Shown: piece after piece, positions 35,801 to 50,800 of the stretch
Position numbering within the stretch: position 1 is the stretch's first letter
How the letters are laid out: each line of letters starts with the position of its first letter
DNA from: Mytilus californianus
Lineage: Eukaryota > Mollusca > Bivalvia > Mytilida > Mytilidae
Direction: 5' to 3'
Assembly (NCBI RefSeq): GCF_021869535.1
Contig: NW_026262690.1
Location: 14,533,001-14,597,000, forward strand
DNA length: 64,000 bases
The notes under the pieces: model-generated
Told to the model about the DNA's origin: nothing
The model's database searches: none
The model's input: only the letters and a program-made list of their open reading frames with translations
Program-made: the position numbers and the translations under genes

Positions 35801-38800
35801 TGACACACAGGTAAGGTGGTAAAAAGAAAATAATCTTACGGTCAATATAAAGGTCAAATGAAACAATTATTTTAACATACTGTATGCTATTTGCTAACAT
35901 ATGTAGTGTGAAGTACAATCAATGGAGATACATTTATATTATAAATTTTGTGATTTTCACTTGTCTTGTCAAAGTGGACTGCAGATGATAGCATAACATG
36001 TCTTCCTTAGACTGTACATTACTTGTGCTTTTGTAACCACACTGTGTATTTTCACATATAACTGCTTGCAGGTAACATGCTTAAATTTTATAGTTATGAA
36101 TGTTTTGGAAAACTGAAAATTTTATTTCTTCTCAGATATGTATTTGTTTAAGAGATAACTCTTATCGGAATATACAATCATGATCTTTTTATACCTCTTA
36201 TTTTGCAGAGAATTTTCAGTGCCATGGTTTTTCTGGTTATTTTTGACAGGGATTTCATACACCTGCACACTAAGGTAAGTTCTACATACCTCTACACTAA
36301 AAATATGTTTCCTACACTTCTACACTAAGTTAAGTGCAACAAACCAGTACATTTGTGTGAGATTCATACTCTGGTAAATACTAGACTTCCTGCTCAACAA
36401 GTTGGCTCTGGCATTAAGTTGTACAAGCCAAAGTGAGTGCAAGATTATGGATATGACAAATGAAATATATCCATGGTGTTCTTTGACAGATATTTGGTAA
36501 AAACTTAAAGTAGTGTGGACTTTCTTGAATTCTTAAAGAAAAGATTCTTATAAATGCTGTCATGTAAAATTGACACAAGTGAAAATTATCATTGCAAATA
36601 AAAGCAAATAATAGTTTAAAAATATTAGATCTAAAACCTTGTGCCAATTTTACATGACGACGACTGTAAAAGGAAAAAGGCATCTAGTGGTTAACATATG
36701 GTTTTCAACAATAGACAAGTGTGTATACAATGTCAAGCTCTAAATTGTCCTGAGGTTCAAAAGGTGTATTAATTCAACGAAACTCAAGTTTTGGAATATT
36801 GTACCAGCATGAAATGTAATGGTCACTACTGAAGTCATTTGTTTTGTCAAACAGTCTAGTTATCAAGTGACTTTCACTGTCAGACCGCACCAGCTTACTA
36901 TTTTGCTTTGTTTTCCAATGTGAAGTATATCAGATTTTGTGCAATTATTTTAATAAGATTGTTGTTTATTTCCAGTGTGATGATGATGGATGGCTGCTTA
37001 ATGTCCAGCAACAAATTAATATGCATATTCAGGACGAGAACATGTTAATGTAATATGAATATTAACCCTGCTTTGTACTAGACTGACACTCTGATCACGA
37101 TTTTTAATGTGCTAGTTCACAAGGTAACAGTCCACAGGAAGACATGTCACCTTACCCGGACACATTATTCTGACTCCTAGCAGAACAGTCTTTGCTCTTA
37201 CTCCTTGATACTACGTGCTTAGCAGAGAAGCAGCAAATACCAATTTTGAAGTCTTTGGTTTGACCTGGCCTGGGTTTGAACTCACGACCTCCCGATTTTC
37301 AGTGTGAAGTATGTAGGAATTTTTACAGCTTTTGTAATATCATTGTTGTTTATTTTCAGTGTGAAGTATGTAGGATTTTTCACAGCTTTTGTAATATTAT
37401 TGTTGTTTATTTTCAGTGTGAAGTATGTAGAGTTTTTTCAGCTTTTGTAATATTATTGTTGTTTATTTTCAGTGTGAAGTATGTAGGATTTTTCACAGAG
37501 TTCGTAATATTATTATTGTTTATTTTCAGTGTGAAGTATGTAGAATGCTTGAAATATAATTGTTGTTTATTTTCAGTGTGAAGTATATAGGAATTTTTAC
37601 AGCTTTTAATATATTATTGTCGTTTATTTTCAGTGTGAAGTATGTAGGATTTTTCTCAGCCTTTGTAATATTATTGTTGTTTATTTTCAGTGTGAAATAT
37701 GTAGAATTTTTCAGAGCTTTTGTAATGTAATTGTTGTTCATTTTTTAGTGTGAAGTATGTAGAATGTTTCACAGAATTTGAAATATTATTGTTGTTTATT
37801 TTCAGTGTGAAGTATGTTGGATTTTTCACAGTGATTGTGATATTATTATTGTTTATTTTCAGTGTGAAGTATGTAGGATTTTTTACAGCGTTTGTAATAT
37901 TATTGTTATGTGCCAAAGATTTCTGGTTTATGCTGGCTGATAATTACAGATCTGATGTAAGTGTGATCTTAGACAGTGGAGAAGGTTTGCTCTTTATATT
38001 ACAAAGATTAAACCTTTTGTGGATTCATGATCATTTGGGAGTTACTAAGTTTCATTGATTTCTGGATGATTGTGAACCACAAATTGAAGTGTTCAACAAA
38101 ATTACAAAGGTTCTATTAACTTGTATGTAGCATTGTCCAAACCATGAAATTAAGTATCCAGTAAATACAATTATTTCTCAAGCCAGGAAACTTGGTACCT
38201 ATGAATTGAAAAGAAATTTTGTTTAATGAAAATTAATATTTGACGTGAAGATAATGTGAAAACCTGTACTTATTCCTGATGTCAAAAGGTTTTACTAAGT
38301 GATTGTTCAACACAAACATTTATACATCCTGATCGAAAAATACCATAGTTGCAGTTCAATTACAAATCTTAGGTTAGTTTGGAAATTTGAAATAGCTCAA
38401 GGTATGATTTTAACTTGACTATTTCACCACAATGAATGTATTAAGTAAAGGAATACCAAAACAACTAGAGATATAGAAAGCATTAAGGGTTAAAACACAT
38501 TCATTTGAAAATCAGATTGATTAGTGAAATTAATACTCTTGTGAACTTTTATTAGTAATAATTGAATCATTCCAATAAAAGAAAAATGCAAATAAATTTG
38601 TGAGTGAGTGAAAAGAAATATTCAGTTTGATGCACATGAGATGAAACTTTCATGAAAAAAAAAACAAGGAGATTACTGCATTTATTGTTTTTTCTTCTAC
38701 TTCATAGTTACTGTGAAGTTTTTCAAAGATTTAATAAAAAAACTTACACTTTATATCAATGCTTTTATTCTTTCAAATTAAGAATGTTCATTTGTTATAT

Positions 38801-41800
38801 TTCAGTTTAATTTGATAAAGCACCTTTTTGCAAGACTGACCTTCCTGATTGGAGTTCCAGTTACTTTCTATATTCTCATGTTTTATATTCATTTGAGTAT
38901 CTTGATCAAAGCTGGACCTCATGACAATATAATGACCAGTGCCTTTCAAGCTAGTTTAGAGGTAAGTTGTATGGGCTTTAGATTGACCTGTCACAACAAT
39001 ACTTGATGGTCAAAGTATGTCATTTTATAAAATACCATTAACTATGTTTGCTAATTGGTAAGATTTAGGTTTTAAAAAAATGCATTAATGTTTTATCCAA
39101 GATATTGAAGATAATCATATACTTCATAACTCCAGACTGGAGGTATGTTATATTAGAGTGTACATCCAATAAAATATGTAAATTAGCAGAAGAAATTTTT
39201 GACTAAATTTTAAAAATCTCTAGCTTAGGAACTCAATCATTAGATGGGCATTTACAAGTCTATTGTGACTGGCTCTGAAGTATTATAAATTCAGAAATTT
39301 TTGTGATGTTTTTATTATTGCAAAAAAAAAGTGAAGACGGGATACGCTTTGCAAAAATAAAAACTCACATTTAAAATTTTGAAAGCATTCTTGAATGCAG
39401 CATTTCATGAAATAGTTTTTATTTATCTTGCATTTTTGTCCTTTGTCCAAGAAATGATATTTTTTCACAAACAATTTCTGAATTAACAGTATGTATTATG
39501 CATGTAAATATGTCTATAAAGATTGGATAATTTAAGTTATCAATGATAAAGAAAAATTTATCCCAATTGTATGGCTTCTGAATTACAAATCAACAGAATT
39601 GTATTTTAATAATAAAAAAACCAAGAAATACAAGACGAATGTACCTGACCTAGTTTTCCTTTTATTCCTATATATTATTAGTTACACAGTGTGCTAGTGA
39701 CCTAATACGATAGATACAGGGTCAGTAAATTTCATATGGGGTGAGAGCGAAGTATAACTGGTCAAAAGCTCCAGATTATTTCAGTATTTGTTATTTGAGA
39801 GATATGTATATCATATTAGGTCACTAGCATTTTTGTATAACAAATTTATCTTATCGACTATCTTAACATGTTGAATTCAGACTAGGGGCCTAATAAAATG
39901 ATAAAATCTTCAGTATTAAGAACCTACTTTCATTGGTCTGTACAAAAACGAGTACCAAAATTAACAATTTGTTAGCCTTTAATGTGTTTTCTGCATTTAT
40001 TTTCAATCGTTCATCATCAATTTTTTCATCAGTTGTCTAGGCGAAACGCTTCCGAAACGCTTCAGATTTTTCTTCAACATCATGTTGTTTTTATGAGGAA
40101 CGTAACACTGCTACTAACCATGTTTTAAAATAAAACATGCCCATTAACTCTATATTAAATATACAGGGTCTCCACATGTTTGCTTTTAACCAATAATATT
40201 CCTAGAAGTTATAGGAGGTAAGATAAATATATTTATGTAATCAAAATCTCTCAAATTGAGGTAAATAACAAATACTGAAATAATCTGGAGCTTTTAACCA
40301 GTCATACTGGTCTTCTTCAACGAACTATATTATTGATATATTAATAACTTTTAAACTTTTAACATAGAACACAATACAAATCCTGAAAAGAGAACATTGC
40401 GTTTTTGTATTAATTCCATGCAGCTTGTATGACATTATACAAAGTTTCTCTATTGTATTACAGTTTGTATCGTCTCCACAAATTATTTCTAGAGTAATCT
40501 GTGGAATTAGAATGCATCGCACCAGATTCCAGTTTCTTTCTATATATAAGCAATAAATTAAGCAGAGATCTTTGATACAGCATATTGCCAATCTTGCCTA
40601 CATATATATTTACCAATTCACTAATGATAAGAGACCATTGTAAATATATCTGAAGCTTATAATGAAGACCTCTTTACTAAAGACAGCTGCATATACAACA
40701 AATATTTCTGTTCTATTATATACAGTTTTGACAGTATCTGCTTCTGTTCTTTTTATAAATAGGTTTGATGGTATCTATATTTGTTCTATTGTCAGGGTGG
40801 ATTAGCAGCTTTAACAAAAGGACAGCCATTACATGTATCCTTTGGATCTCAGATCACCTTACGTCCAACTTACCATGCAGGAGGAAAGCCGTGCTGGTTA
40901 CATTCCCATGCCCATGTTTATCCGTTACGTTACTCCGATGGACGTGGTAGTAGTCACCAACAACAGGTCACATGTTATGTATTTAAGGACATCAATAACT
41001 GGTGGATAGTTAAACATCCTGACAGGTAAACTTATCGTATAATGTGTAGATTATTTACTAAAATCTTCTTGATTCAAACTAGATATTAAACAAATGGGAT
41101 GTCATCATGGTCATGTATACTTGCTTCTTTTCAGGTAAATCTCTTCAAACAGTCCTTGTTAGAAACTGGCAATTGACTGTCAAATTCTGATGTGGTAGAG
41201 GCACTCATGACTAAAATTTGTTGGTTGATAAATAGAGAATATCATATAGCTTTTTCAATGTCACATCTTATCAACCCGAGACACCAATATGATCCTAAGA
41301 GCTCCACACAAGGGATTATATTGGTCGAGGGTTGATACGGTGTGTGATATTGAAAAAGTCATATCATATACACTTTATTATATACCTCAAGTAGATGTTT
41401 TCTAAGTGACATGACATATTTAAGATTAGGGGTTTGATAAAGCCTTTGCAACTGTAACTAATATCAATGACATGATGTCATACAGATTAGGGGTGTGATC
41501 AAGCCTTTGTAATTGTGACTGATAAAGCACGATTGCCATTGATCGTATTACACATACAATTCACCTGTATTTACTACTAAGTATATAGTAAATGGTTTTA
41601 CAGCATACCAAACCACCCCTTGAATTAAAGTACTGATCAGTTCCAATTTGAAAATGATTCCTGGGCTAAAGTAAAAGCACACATAAAGTTACAAGAGGCA
41701 AAATCATCTGCTTTATACAACCTTAAAAAAGTGATTTTCAAGCTAAAATCATTTGGAAAAAGTATTAGAATTCTTGCAAATTCTTGCAACATGGCACAAT

Positions 41801-44800
41801 TGACCACTTAAAAAGTTAACGCTTGACTGTTTTACCTGCAGAGTTCTTAAAACTATTGTAACAAGTATCATTTATTTTAGAAGTAAGTCATTTAGTCGGT
41901 TAACAGAGAAAATTTGATATTTCAGTGATTCCATGGTGGTAGATGACCCCCCAAAACCTATACAACATGGAGATGTGATACAATTGGTTCATGGTATAAC
42001 AAGCAGAGCTCTCAATAGGTCAGTAACTTAGTTTAGGTACCGTAATATTTCAGTGATTCCATGGTTGATCACCCCATCCACCAACCTATACAACATGGGA
42101 TGTGATACAATAGGTATAACTAGTGGAGCTCTCAATAGGTCAGTTACAGAACTTTATGTAATTCGATAAAACCATTTAAAAAAAAGCATTGCCAACATGT
42201 TCTGAGAAACCTCTTTTATCAAAGGAAAAATATAACTCTTTGTGTTCATGTCCTAGCAATAACTTAAGTTAAAATAAATATTGATTATTTTCATGTCTGC
42301 TGTTCAGAGTAATCATCCTTGTATGATTGGGAAATGGCAATGTATGTGGTTTCTGTGCGATAACTTGAGAATGCTTGATTGAATCCTTTCAAAGTTTAAT
42401 ATAGTGCTTCTCATGACAAAATGAAGGCCAAAAAAATGAGCACTCATTCATTATTTGCCTGTCCCTAGGCTGTTTGTTTTCTCGTTTGAATTGATTCACA
42501 TGTTTCATGTCTGTGCCTTATATAGGTGGTAACCGTATATGGTATGGGTTTTGTTCATTGTGGGACCTGCAAACATGTTTAACAACGACACATTCTGTAT
42601 GTGCCTGAGTTAGGAGCCTGTAATTCAGTGGTTGTTGTTTGTTGCTGTTTTTGGAAAATGACGCTATCAGCGGCATGTTTCCGATACCATTGACCAGAAC
42701 TTACGGAAGTCGATTATTGCCTCCGCCTACCGCACTCGGTTTCATATTTACTATTTTACATACTAACTGGAATCTGCTTGTATTACGCTACACTCGAACA
42801 AAGTGTTGTAGTCGGACGGGAACCAGTTTACATACTTTATTTTATTTACCAAAAAGATATCTTGACCTGTCCATATGTTTTTTGTTATTAAATGGTATTT
42901 GGAGCTATCCCTTTGTTATATTTTTCATATTTATTCGAGCTTTCACTTTATGCACATGTCTTAAAATCGTAAACAATCGGTATGTATACATGATAAATAG
43001 ATCCGTTCTGTTATGGTGTTGGACTTTTTACCCCCCAATGATCAGCAATCGCTAGACAAAATAGTTCTCCTAAATAATGTCAGCCTTTCATGCCATTTCA
43101 ACTTTACAATCATTAAAAAAAGTGAAAATCAGAATCATTTTGATATCCAATGGATAGAAACTGGTCTTTATCCAGATTTATGAAGATTTTAAAAATCGGA
43201 AATTAGTAATACGGTTATACCCATGCGGTGCATATGAATCTTTGTTTACAAAACAGGATTTCGGAACGTCTCTAGTTTTTAGATCGTAAGTCACGATAAA
43301 CTCAAACTGAAAGTAAAAACAGTTGTTTGTAAGACGCAGGTTTACTCACCATAAACAAGCTGAAACGTTCAGTATGGCATATATCTTAGGTTAAAGACGG
43401 TCCCATTCATTTAAAAAGCATTTTGAAAGTAGACGATGGGATTATTTCAGGTTTGGGGAACGAGTAAATTATCACAAAGTTCATTTCTTGACGACCTCAT
43501 AATTTCATCATGTCCATGGTACAAATCGATTTTTAAAGGCAGTGCTTTAATGCCTTTCTAGTTGCCGTGTTAATCTTTCTTTCCGCGATATCCAACTTAT
43601 CTACGTGGGGGGTCATTAGGCTCCAAGTAGATCCGGAAAATGTTGATTCTCTCCTCTTCTTATTGTGATATAAAATGTTTTTTGTTTCATTTCATTTACA
43701 TTGGGAAATAGAGAAACGAGTATGTGTTTTGTTAGTTTTAAAAACTTTTGATATATTTGTATTTTACATTATAAGCAGTCAACCGATTGACAAACTAGAA
43801 TTATTTGAATTCCGTGTGGAAAGAGGTCGGGTTAATTTCGAGTGTTATCTGCAATCTAGATGTTTATAAATCATTTCAGTCGTTGATATAATAATTAAAG
43901 GTCGACTGAACATGAATTATATTATACAATTTAAAGCGCATTTCTGTTTATGCACGCGAACCCGTCTAACGTTATTGTTATTCGCAGTTATATAAATTAG
44001 CAAATTATCGTTCCCGAATATGTGGCGCTGTGGTAGCCGATCCTGTTCTTCAACTTCCGTTTCTGCACTGGGCAGCTATTACAGTTGCATTTTTAATTAA
44101 CGATGCCAAGTACTTGTTGTTGTGTACCTGGATGTCATTTAAGAGGAGGACATGCATTTCCAAATGACTTAAAAAGAAGGAAAAGTTGGATCAACGCCAT
44201 GGCCCATACGCAGATTGGACGAGAACACGATGAAATCATGGAGTCCATCTCAATCAGCTGTTGTTTGCAAGGCACATTTTACTGAAAAAGACTACGTGCA
44301 GGAAACTATTCATGGTAAAACTCTATTTTCTTTTTAAAATATATAGTTATATATGTAATCGCCATGCAAATAAACCAAAGTCTGTTTACAACCGCAATTA
44401 TCGTTTTAGAATAAAAGGGGGTGGTTAATTCAAGACGTCATAATTTTTTGGATTACGATTCAATGTGATCTGTTTGAGATTTTTTGGTGCTTGCTACAAT
44501 TATAATGATTTCTTACAAGAGGTATATCATACTGAGAATTATTTTAGCAGTAATTATGCTAATGTAGTAATGACAGGAATGCATAAGCTATGCCTCATAG
44601 ACTTTCTTGAAAAATATCAATGACAATGTTAACAGGAACAAAACAATGACATGCTCTCATCTATATTATAGTTATTTAGGTACAAACAATGTATGTTTGT
44701 TGCATAAGTCTCTCATTGTTTGTCCTTTGGATTTACATAACATACATTTTGATGTACATTGAATCAGGCTAACATAGTTTTATCCAGATTGTAATGAATA

Positions 44801-47800
44801 AATCTAGTTAATATTTTGCCAGGTAGTACAACGTATGCATTGTTAATGGAAGTTCATTTAATTATCAAAAAACTAATGTTTTATAACCTTTTTCAGGGCG
44901 CAAACCCACCATACAGAGACTTAAGTCTACTGCCATTCCCAGCCTATTTTCCTGGACCAAGCAAGAGACTGAATCGTCCGCAAAAAGAAAAATCAGGGCA
45001 GTTTCCTGTGAAAACAAAAGAACTAAACTTGATGAATATTGTAGTAGAAATCTAGAGGAAAGTTTTGATTGTAAAGTTGGTTTTCCTGAAGAAGTCATTC
45101 ATACTGCAGACAGGATTTATGACTGTCCACCACCAACTGCCGAGCTAATGTTGAGCTTCACAGATGGAATTACGCAAACACCATCAATGCCTATATTTTC
45201 AGCAGAGAATTTTGAAATGAAGACACGTGACACAGCCATGCATTTTTATACCGGTTTAGAGTTGTATACTAAATTTTTATTTGTTTTGACCACACTTGGT
45301 CCAGCAGCACATTGTTTGAGATACATATATTTTCAAATTGATAGGGTGTCATTTGAAAATCAGTTTTTTTATGACTTTGATGAAATTGAGGCATTATACA
45401 ACCAACTTTGAACTGTCTAGATTCTAGATTGAAACTAGTGTTAAGAATATTGTGTAAACATGGATTGTTTTTATGTCTAAACAGTGGCGTGAGGCTAACA
45501 CTTGGCCATTTAGTGGTTTAGTCAGGTATTTTTCGCCATCCAACTTCAAATTAAAGTTTCCTACAACTTGGATTATTATTGACAGCACAGAATATCCCGT
45601 GATAAAACCTAAAGCTCCTAGAGCTCAGGCAACCTTTTCATCATATAAAAACAGAAACACTGAAAATACTTGTATGTTCGACACCTGGTGGTTTAGTCAA
45701 CTATGTCTCTAATGCATATGTTGGTTGTACCAGTGACTGTGAAATAGTTGAAAGATGTAGAATAGTTCAATTATTTGATCCAGGTGACAGTGTGATGGCA
45801 GACAAAGGTTTAAATGTGCAAGATTTGTTTGCTCACTTTTTTCAAAAAAAGAAACAGAATTAGTTCCAAAACTCTTATACGGGATAGAAAAGTCTCCAAT
45901 GAACACGTGCACATAGAGCTAATTATTGGACTTGGCAAAACATACAAAATTCTAATAAATCCTATGAATGGAACAGAAACAAAACTTTCATCTGAAGTAT
46001 CATTTAGTTGTTTTATGTTGTGTAATTTTAGAACTTGTATTGTGCCAAAGGTTGCATAAATAAAAGTGACGCAATGAAGTTTGTTCTGATATATATATAT
46101 ATAAATATTATTTACAATTACATGCACATGTAAATTGTAATGCATATAAAAATAAGGAGATGTGGTATGATATTCAGTTTGTTTTTATCGAACCAAAGTG
46201 CATAAGAAATGGGTTAAGCAGTTACAGGTGTTACTGTCACCGTACAATCTCCAACAATTAGAAAAGCTTGTACCGTGTACAAAAATTTCAGAGATCTTAC
46301 AACTAAGTTTTGTTGTCTCACCTTGACTTTGGTAAATTGTTTATATCTGTTGATGTAAATATAAAAAAGAAGATGTGGTATGATTGCCAATGAGACAACT
46401 CTCCACAAGAGACCAAATGACACAGAAATTAACAGCTATAGGTCACAGTACGGCCTTCAACAATGAGCAAAGCACATACCGCACAGTGAGCTATAAAAGG
46501 CCCCGAAATGACAATGTAAAACAATTCAAACAAGAAAACTAACGGCCTAGTTTATGTACAAAAAATGAACGAATAACAAATATGCAACACATAAACAAAC
46601 GACAACCACTGAATTACAGGCTCCTGACTTGGGACAGGCACATACATGTACATACAGAATGTGGCGGGTTAAACATGTTAGCGGGATCCCAACCCACCCC
46701 CTAACCTGGGACAGTGGTGTAACAGTACAATATAAGAACGAACTATAAAAATCAGTTGAAAGAGGCTTAACTTATCAGATGGATAAATACAAATACAAGT
46801 GGACGTGGCCGGGTAGTTGTACATCCAAACAACAAAAAGACACTAAGTACAGATCTGAGAGTACTCGCATTTACTGACAGCTAGTTCAAAGCCACTAACA
46901 ACTGATAAAAAAATCTTGCATCTAAGACTAAATTATCAATCTGTAAGCTCCCTTTAGATTTTACATTTCTGAGTTATGGGGTTTTATTCATTAAAAAAGG
47001 GGGGATTTTCCAGTTTTTGGACAGCAACTCAAAAATGCTTTAAGCAGTTCGCATGAAACTTTGGTGAATTATTAATAGCTATTGATGTAATCTCCCTATT
47101 GATTTTCATAAATTTCAAATATGACATTGAGAAGAAATTGAACTTTATTTGTTTATAGTCTGGCAACAGATTTATTTAGTATTGCGCAACAGCACAGTGT
47201 ATTGCACAACAGCAAGAAATCTTTAATTGAATATAAATTCAATTCATATAACCGATTTCAAGTTCTTTGACTACATTTATTCAGAAACTATAATATGTCA
47301 AATATTTAATTACAATCCAAATTCAGACCTGTATCAAGCTTGAATATTGTGTCCATTTTTGCCCCAACTGTTCAGGGTTGGACCTCTGCGGGTGTATCCA
47401 GCTGCGCTCAGCGAATCAGTTTATTTCTTAATTAAGAACTCCTTTTTGTCGAGCGTGCGACTTTTGTCGCAGAAAGCTCGACATAGGGATAGTGATCCGG
47501 GAGCGGCGTTAGCTAACTTCTTAAAAGCTTTATTTTTTAGAAGGTGGAAGGAATGGATGCCTCATGTTACAAAGTTTCCGTCAGTCACATGTCCAATGTC
47601 CTTGACCTCATTTTCATGGTTCAGTGACTACTTGAAAAAAAAGTTAAGATTTTTTGTAATGTTTAATACTCTCTTATTATAAGTAATAGGATTAATATAT
47701 TTGGTATGTGCGTACCTTGCAAGGTCCTCATGCCCGTCAGACAGTTTTCACTTGACCTTGACCTCATTTCATGGATCAGTGAACAAGGTTAAGTTTTGGT

Positions 47801-50800
47801 GGTCAAGTCCATATCTCAGATACTATAAGCAATAGGTCTAGTATATTCGGTGTATGGAAGGACTGTAAGATGTACATGTCCAACTGGCAGGTGTCATCTG
47901 ACCTTGACCTCATTTTCATGGTTCAGCGGTTATAGTTAAGTTTTTGTGTTTTGGTCTGTTTTTCTTATACTGTATGCAATAGGTCTACTATATTTGGTGT
48001 ATGGAATGATTGTAAGGTGTACATGTCTAGCTGGCAGGTGTCATCTGACCTTAACCTCATTTTCATGGTTCAGTGGTCAAAGTTAAGTTTTTGAGTTTTG
48101 GTCTTTTTTTCTAATACTATATGCAATAGGTCTACTATATTTGGTGTATGGAAATATTTTATGATCTATTTGTCAGTCACGCAGGTTTTTTTTTACCCTG
48201 ACCTCATTTTCAAGGTTCATTGCTCAGTTTTAAATTTTTGTGTTTTGGTCTGTTTTTCTTAAACTATAAGCAATAGGTCAACTATATTTGTTGAATGGAA
48301 GAATTGTTAGCTGTACATGCCTGCCTAGCATGGTTCATCTGACCTTGACCTCATTTTCTTGGTTCATTGGTCAATGTTTAGTTTACTTGGTTAATGTTAA
48401 GTTTATGTGACAGTTGTAATAAAGCTTTATATTTAGGACTATCAACATAATATCAATGATTAGTAAAGAAGGCGAGACATTTCAGCGTGTGCACTCTTGT
48501 TTTATTCATAAATTACTTAATACTTGGAAATATAATTTTGCTTGGAGTTATAGTTTCTAAAAAAAGTATTGTCATTGAAAGAGTTGACATGTTGCAATGT
48601 ACATTTATTCTACATCATGTACATAGTTCTATGGTACCAAATCAAAAGTTTATATAAAAGAAAGAAGTCAAAGGTTTCCCATCATAGTTTGGTTACATAC
48701 ATTTTTTTTGTACCTGTGGTCGTTGAATATAGATCATTATATAAATAAGGAGATGTGTTATGATTGCCAATGAAACAACTATCATCCATACATTGTACTT
48801 ACCAGTAACAAACCACATTTGCAAAGTTGAATAAAATACAGTTGATAACATTTACTTATTACTAAAAAGAAAATGCCAAACTATTTTAAACAGTATTTGA
48901 CTATAAACATAGATAAAAAAGGTACAAACTGGACATAATGCACTAGTTCATAAACAAGTGAGAACAATCGCCTTCATATAGTGCTCAGAATATGACATTC
49001 ATAAAACTTGTTCAATATCATTAGAGAACTCTAAATCTTAAATACTGAAAGCCACCTCTGATAAATACAATGTACTATGCAAGATAATGATATAACTGGA
49101 CTAAAAATACACACAACCTGTAATTAACTGCCTTTACAGCGCTTTCACGCTTTGATTACTGTTTACTGTTGCTTCTCATGTTTTGTATTTAAACGGTCGT
49201 TTATTTTTAAACCCGAACCAGGCATATGCATTCTGTAATTGTGCAAATCTTCGTTCTTTGGTCAATTGGCTTATGGATAGTTGTATCAATTTCAACTCTT
49301 ACATTATTTTTTTTTTTAAATATATTTGCATTACACATGCAATGCCAGTACCTTTCCAATTACTATTTATGTGTTGTGTCTAAATTAAAGTTGTAACACT
49401 TTATAGTGACTGGAAAGGGTATAAAAATTCATCAGATGAGAAAAGGCTGAAGATACTTCAAACGGCACCGAATCATTAGATATTGCATCTTATAAAAAGA
49501 AACTGAGATTTGGATAGTTCCACTTCAAGGTAAAAATGTTTATCTCTTGTGAAATGAAATAAAAAAAATATTGTAACACTGTAGTTAATTAATAAAGATA
49601 CTATTACGTGTATTTCTGTATTGGTCCTAAGCCAGCAGTATTGGCCTTCTGCTTCGCCTCAGACCAATACACCCAAGACATGGACCAATAACAAGGCCAA
49701 TACAGAAATACTTACGCAATGATATTATAGAATGACAGTATGGTTCAATAGCGGGAATCAGCCCCTCAACTACTTTTTACATAAATATTAACTTCTGGCT
49801 TCAACGCTTTGTTCGTCTTGTCTGGAGATCTTGCTGTAGTTCCAGTTCAGCAAGCATTTTAGAGACGTATCCCGTCCATCCTCTTTTGACTTGTAATCTC
49901 TGGTGATAGATTTTGCCGCTTGACATTGTATCCTTTCAAGCTTGTTTTTTTTTTGTTACCGTGTAGGGGTCCCATACTATGGCTCCATATTAAATTATAA
50001 GATCCATTCCTAAAGATCTAGATCATTGTTCTAATCTGACACAAATTTCAATAACTGGAATGCTACCCAAGTTGAATATATGGTGACCCACGAGAACAGC
50101 ATTATCACTATTGAAATTGTGTTTAATACCATGATTGTTCAATGTCATTAACTTAAATGGAGACAGACATTTGACCTGAAAGACATGAAAGGTGGTGTGG
50201 GAGTGCAAAATCAAAAACTAACTGACTATGATATATGGTTAAAGAATGAATATCAATTACATGGGTCAACATGGTCAAGGGCTGAGTTGTTATAAAATAA
50301 CAATATGGCAGAGAAGTGGTTTCAAGTTTCATATAAAGCGACCTGACTGACATGAAATAAAAAATCGAAGGAGTATCTCTATTTGTATAATCTTCAAGGT
50401 GAAATAAAACTAGTAAAACAATATTATACTATTGTCTAAATATACAGAAATATAATTTGCTTCAAGTAACAGAAATAACTAGGTCACTAGTAACTTATTT
50501 AATGAGTATGTGGGGTATAAGAGCTTGCTAACAACAGGCTCTTCATAATCATTTGGTTTGAAAAGGATACTAGTAGTCTATATTCTTGATTTAGAAAAAT
50601 GTAATTGCAAGAACAAAATCACATTACTTAGAATACTTTAGATCATTCAGGTAGTCTTTATTTATATGTACAAAAGAACAGCCAGTAGTCATTGGATATT
50701 GTAGATCATTCAAATAGTCTTGACCTTTTTATTAGTACAAAAGAACAGCCAGTAGTCATTGGATATTGTAGATCATTCCGGTAGTCTTGACCTATTTATT

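Noticed and set aside
37276-37581. 101-residue plus-strand frame of repeated FQCEVCR-type units
   Set aside because: It is the exon 8 acceptor array read in a different frame; the Cys-rich look comes from the repeated word 'cagtgtgaagtatgt'.
37526-37916. Minus-strand repeat proteins ([11 protein letters not shown] units)
   Set aside because: Antisense shadow of the same 57-bp array; 57 bp is a multiple of three so any stop-free frame stays open.
42639-43055. 138-residue plus-strand frame
   Set aside because: It starts inside a dispersed repeat, has no domain and no splice or codon pattern of a gene.
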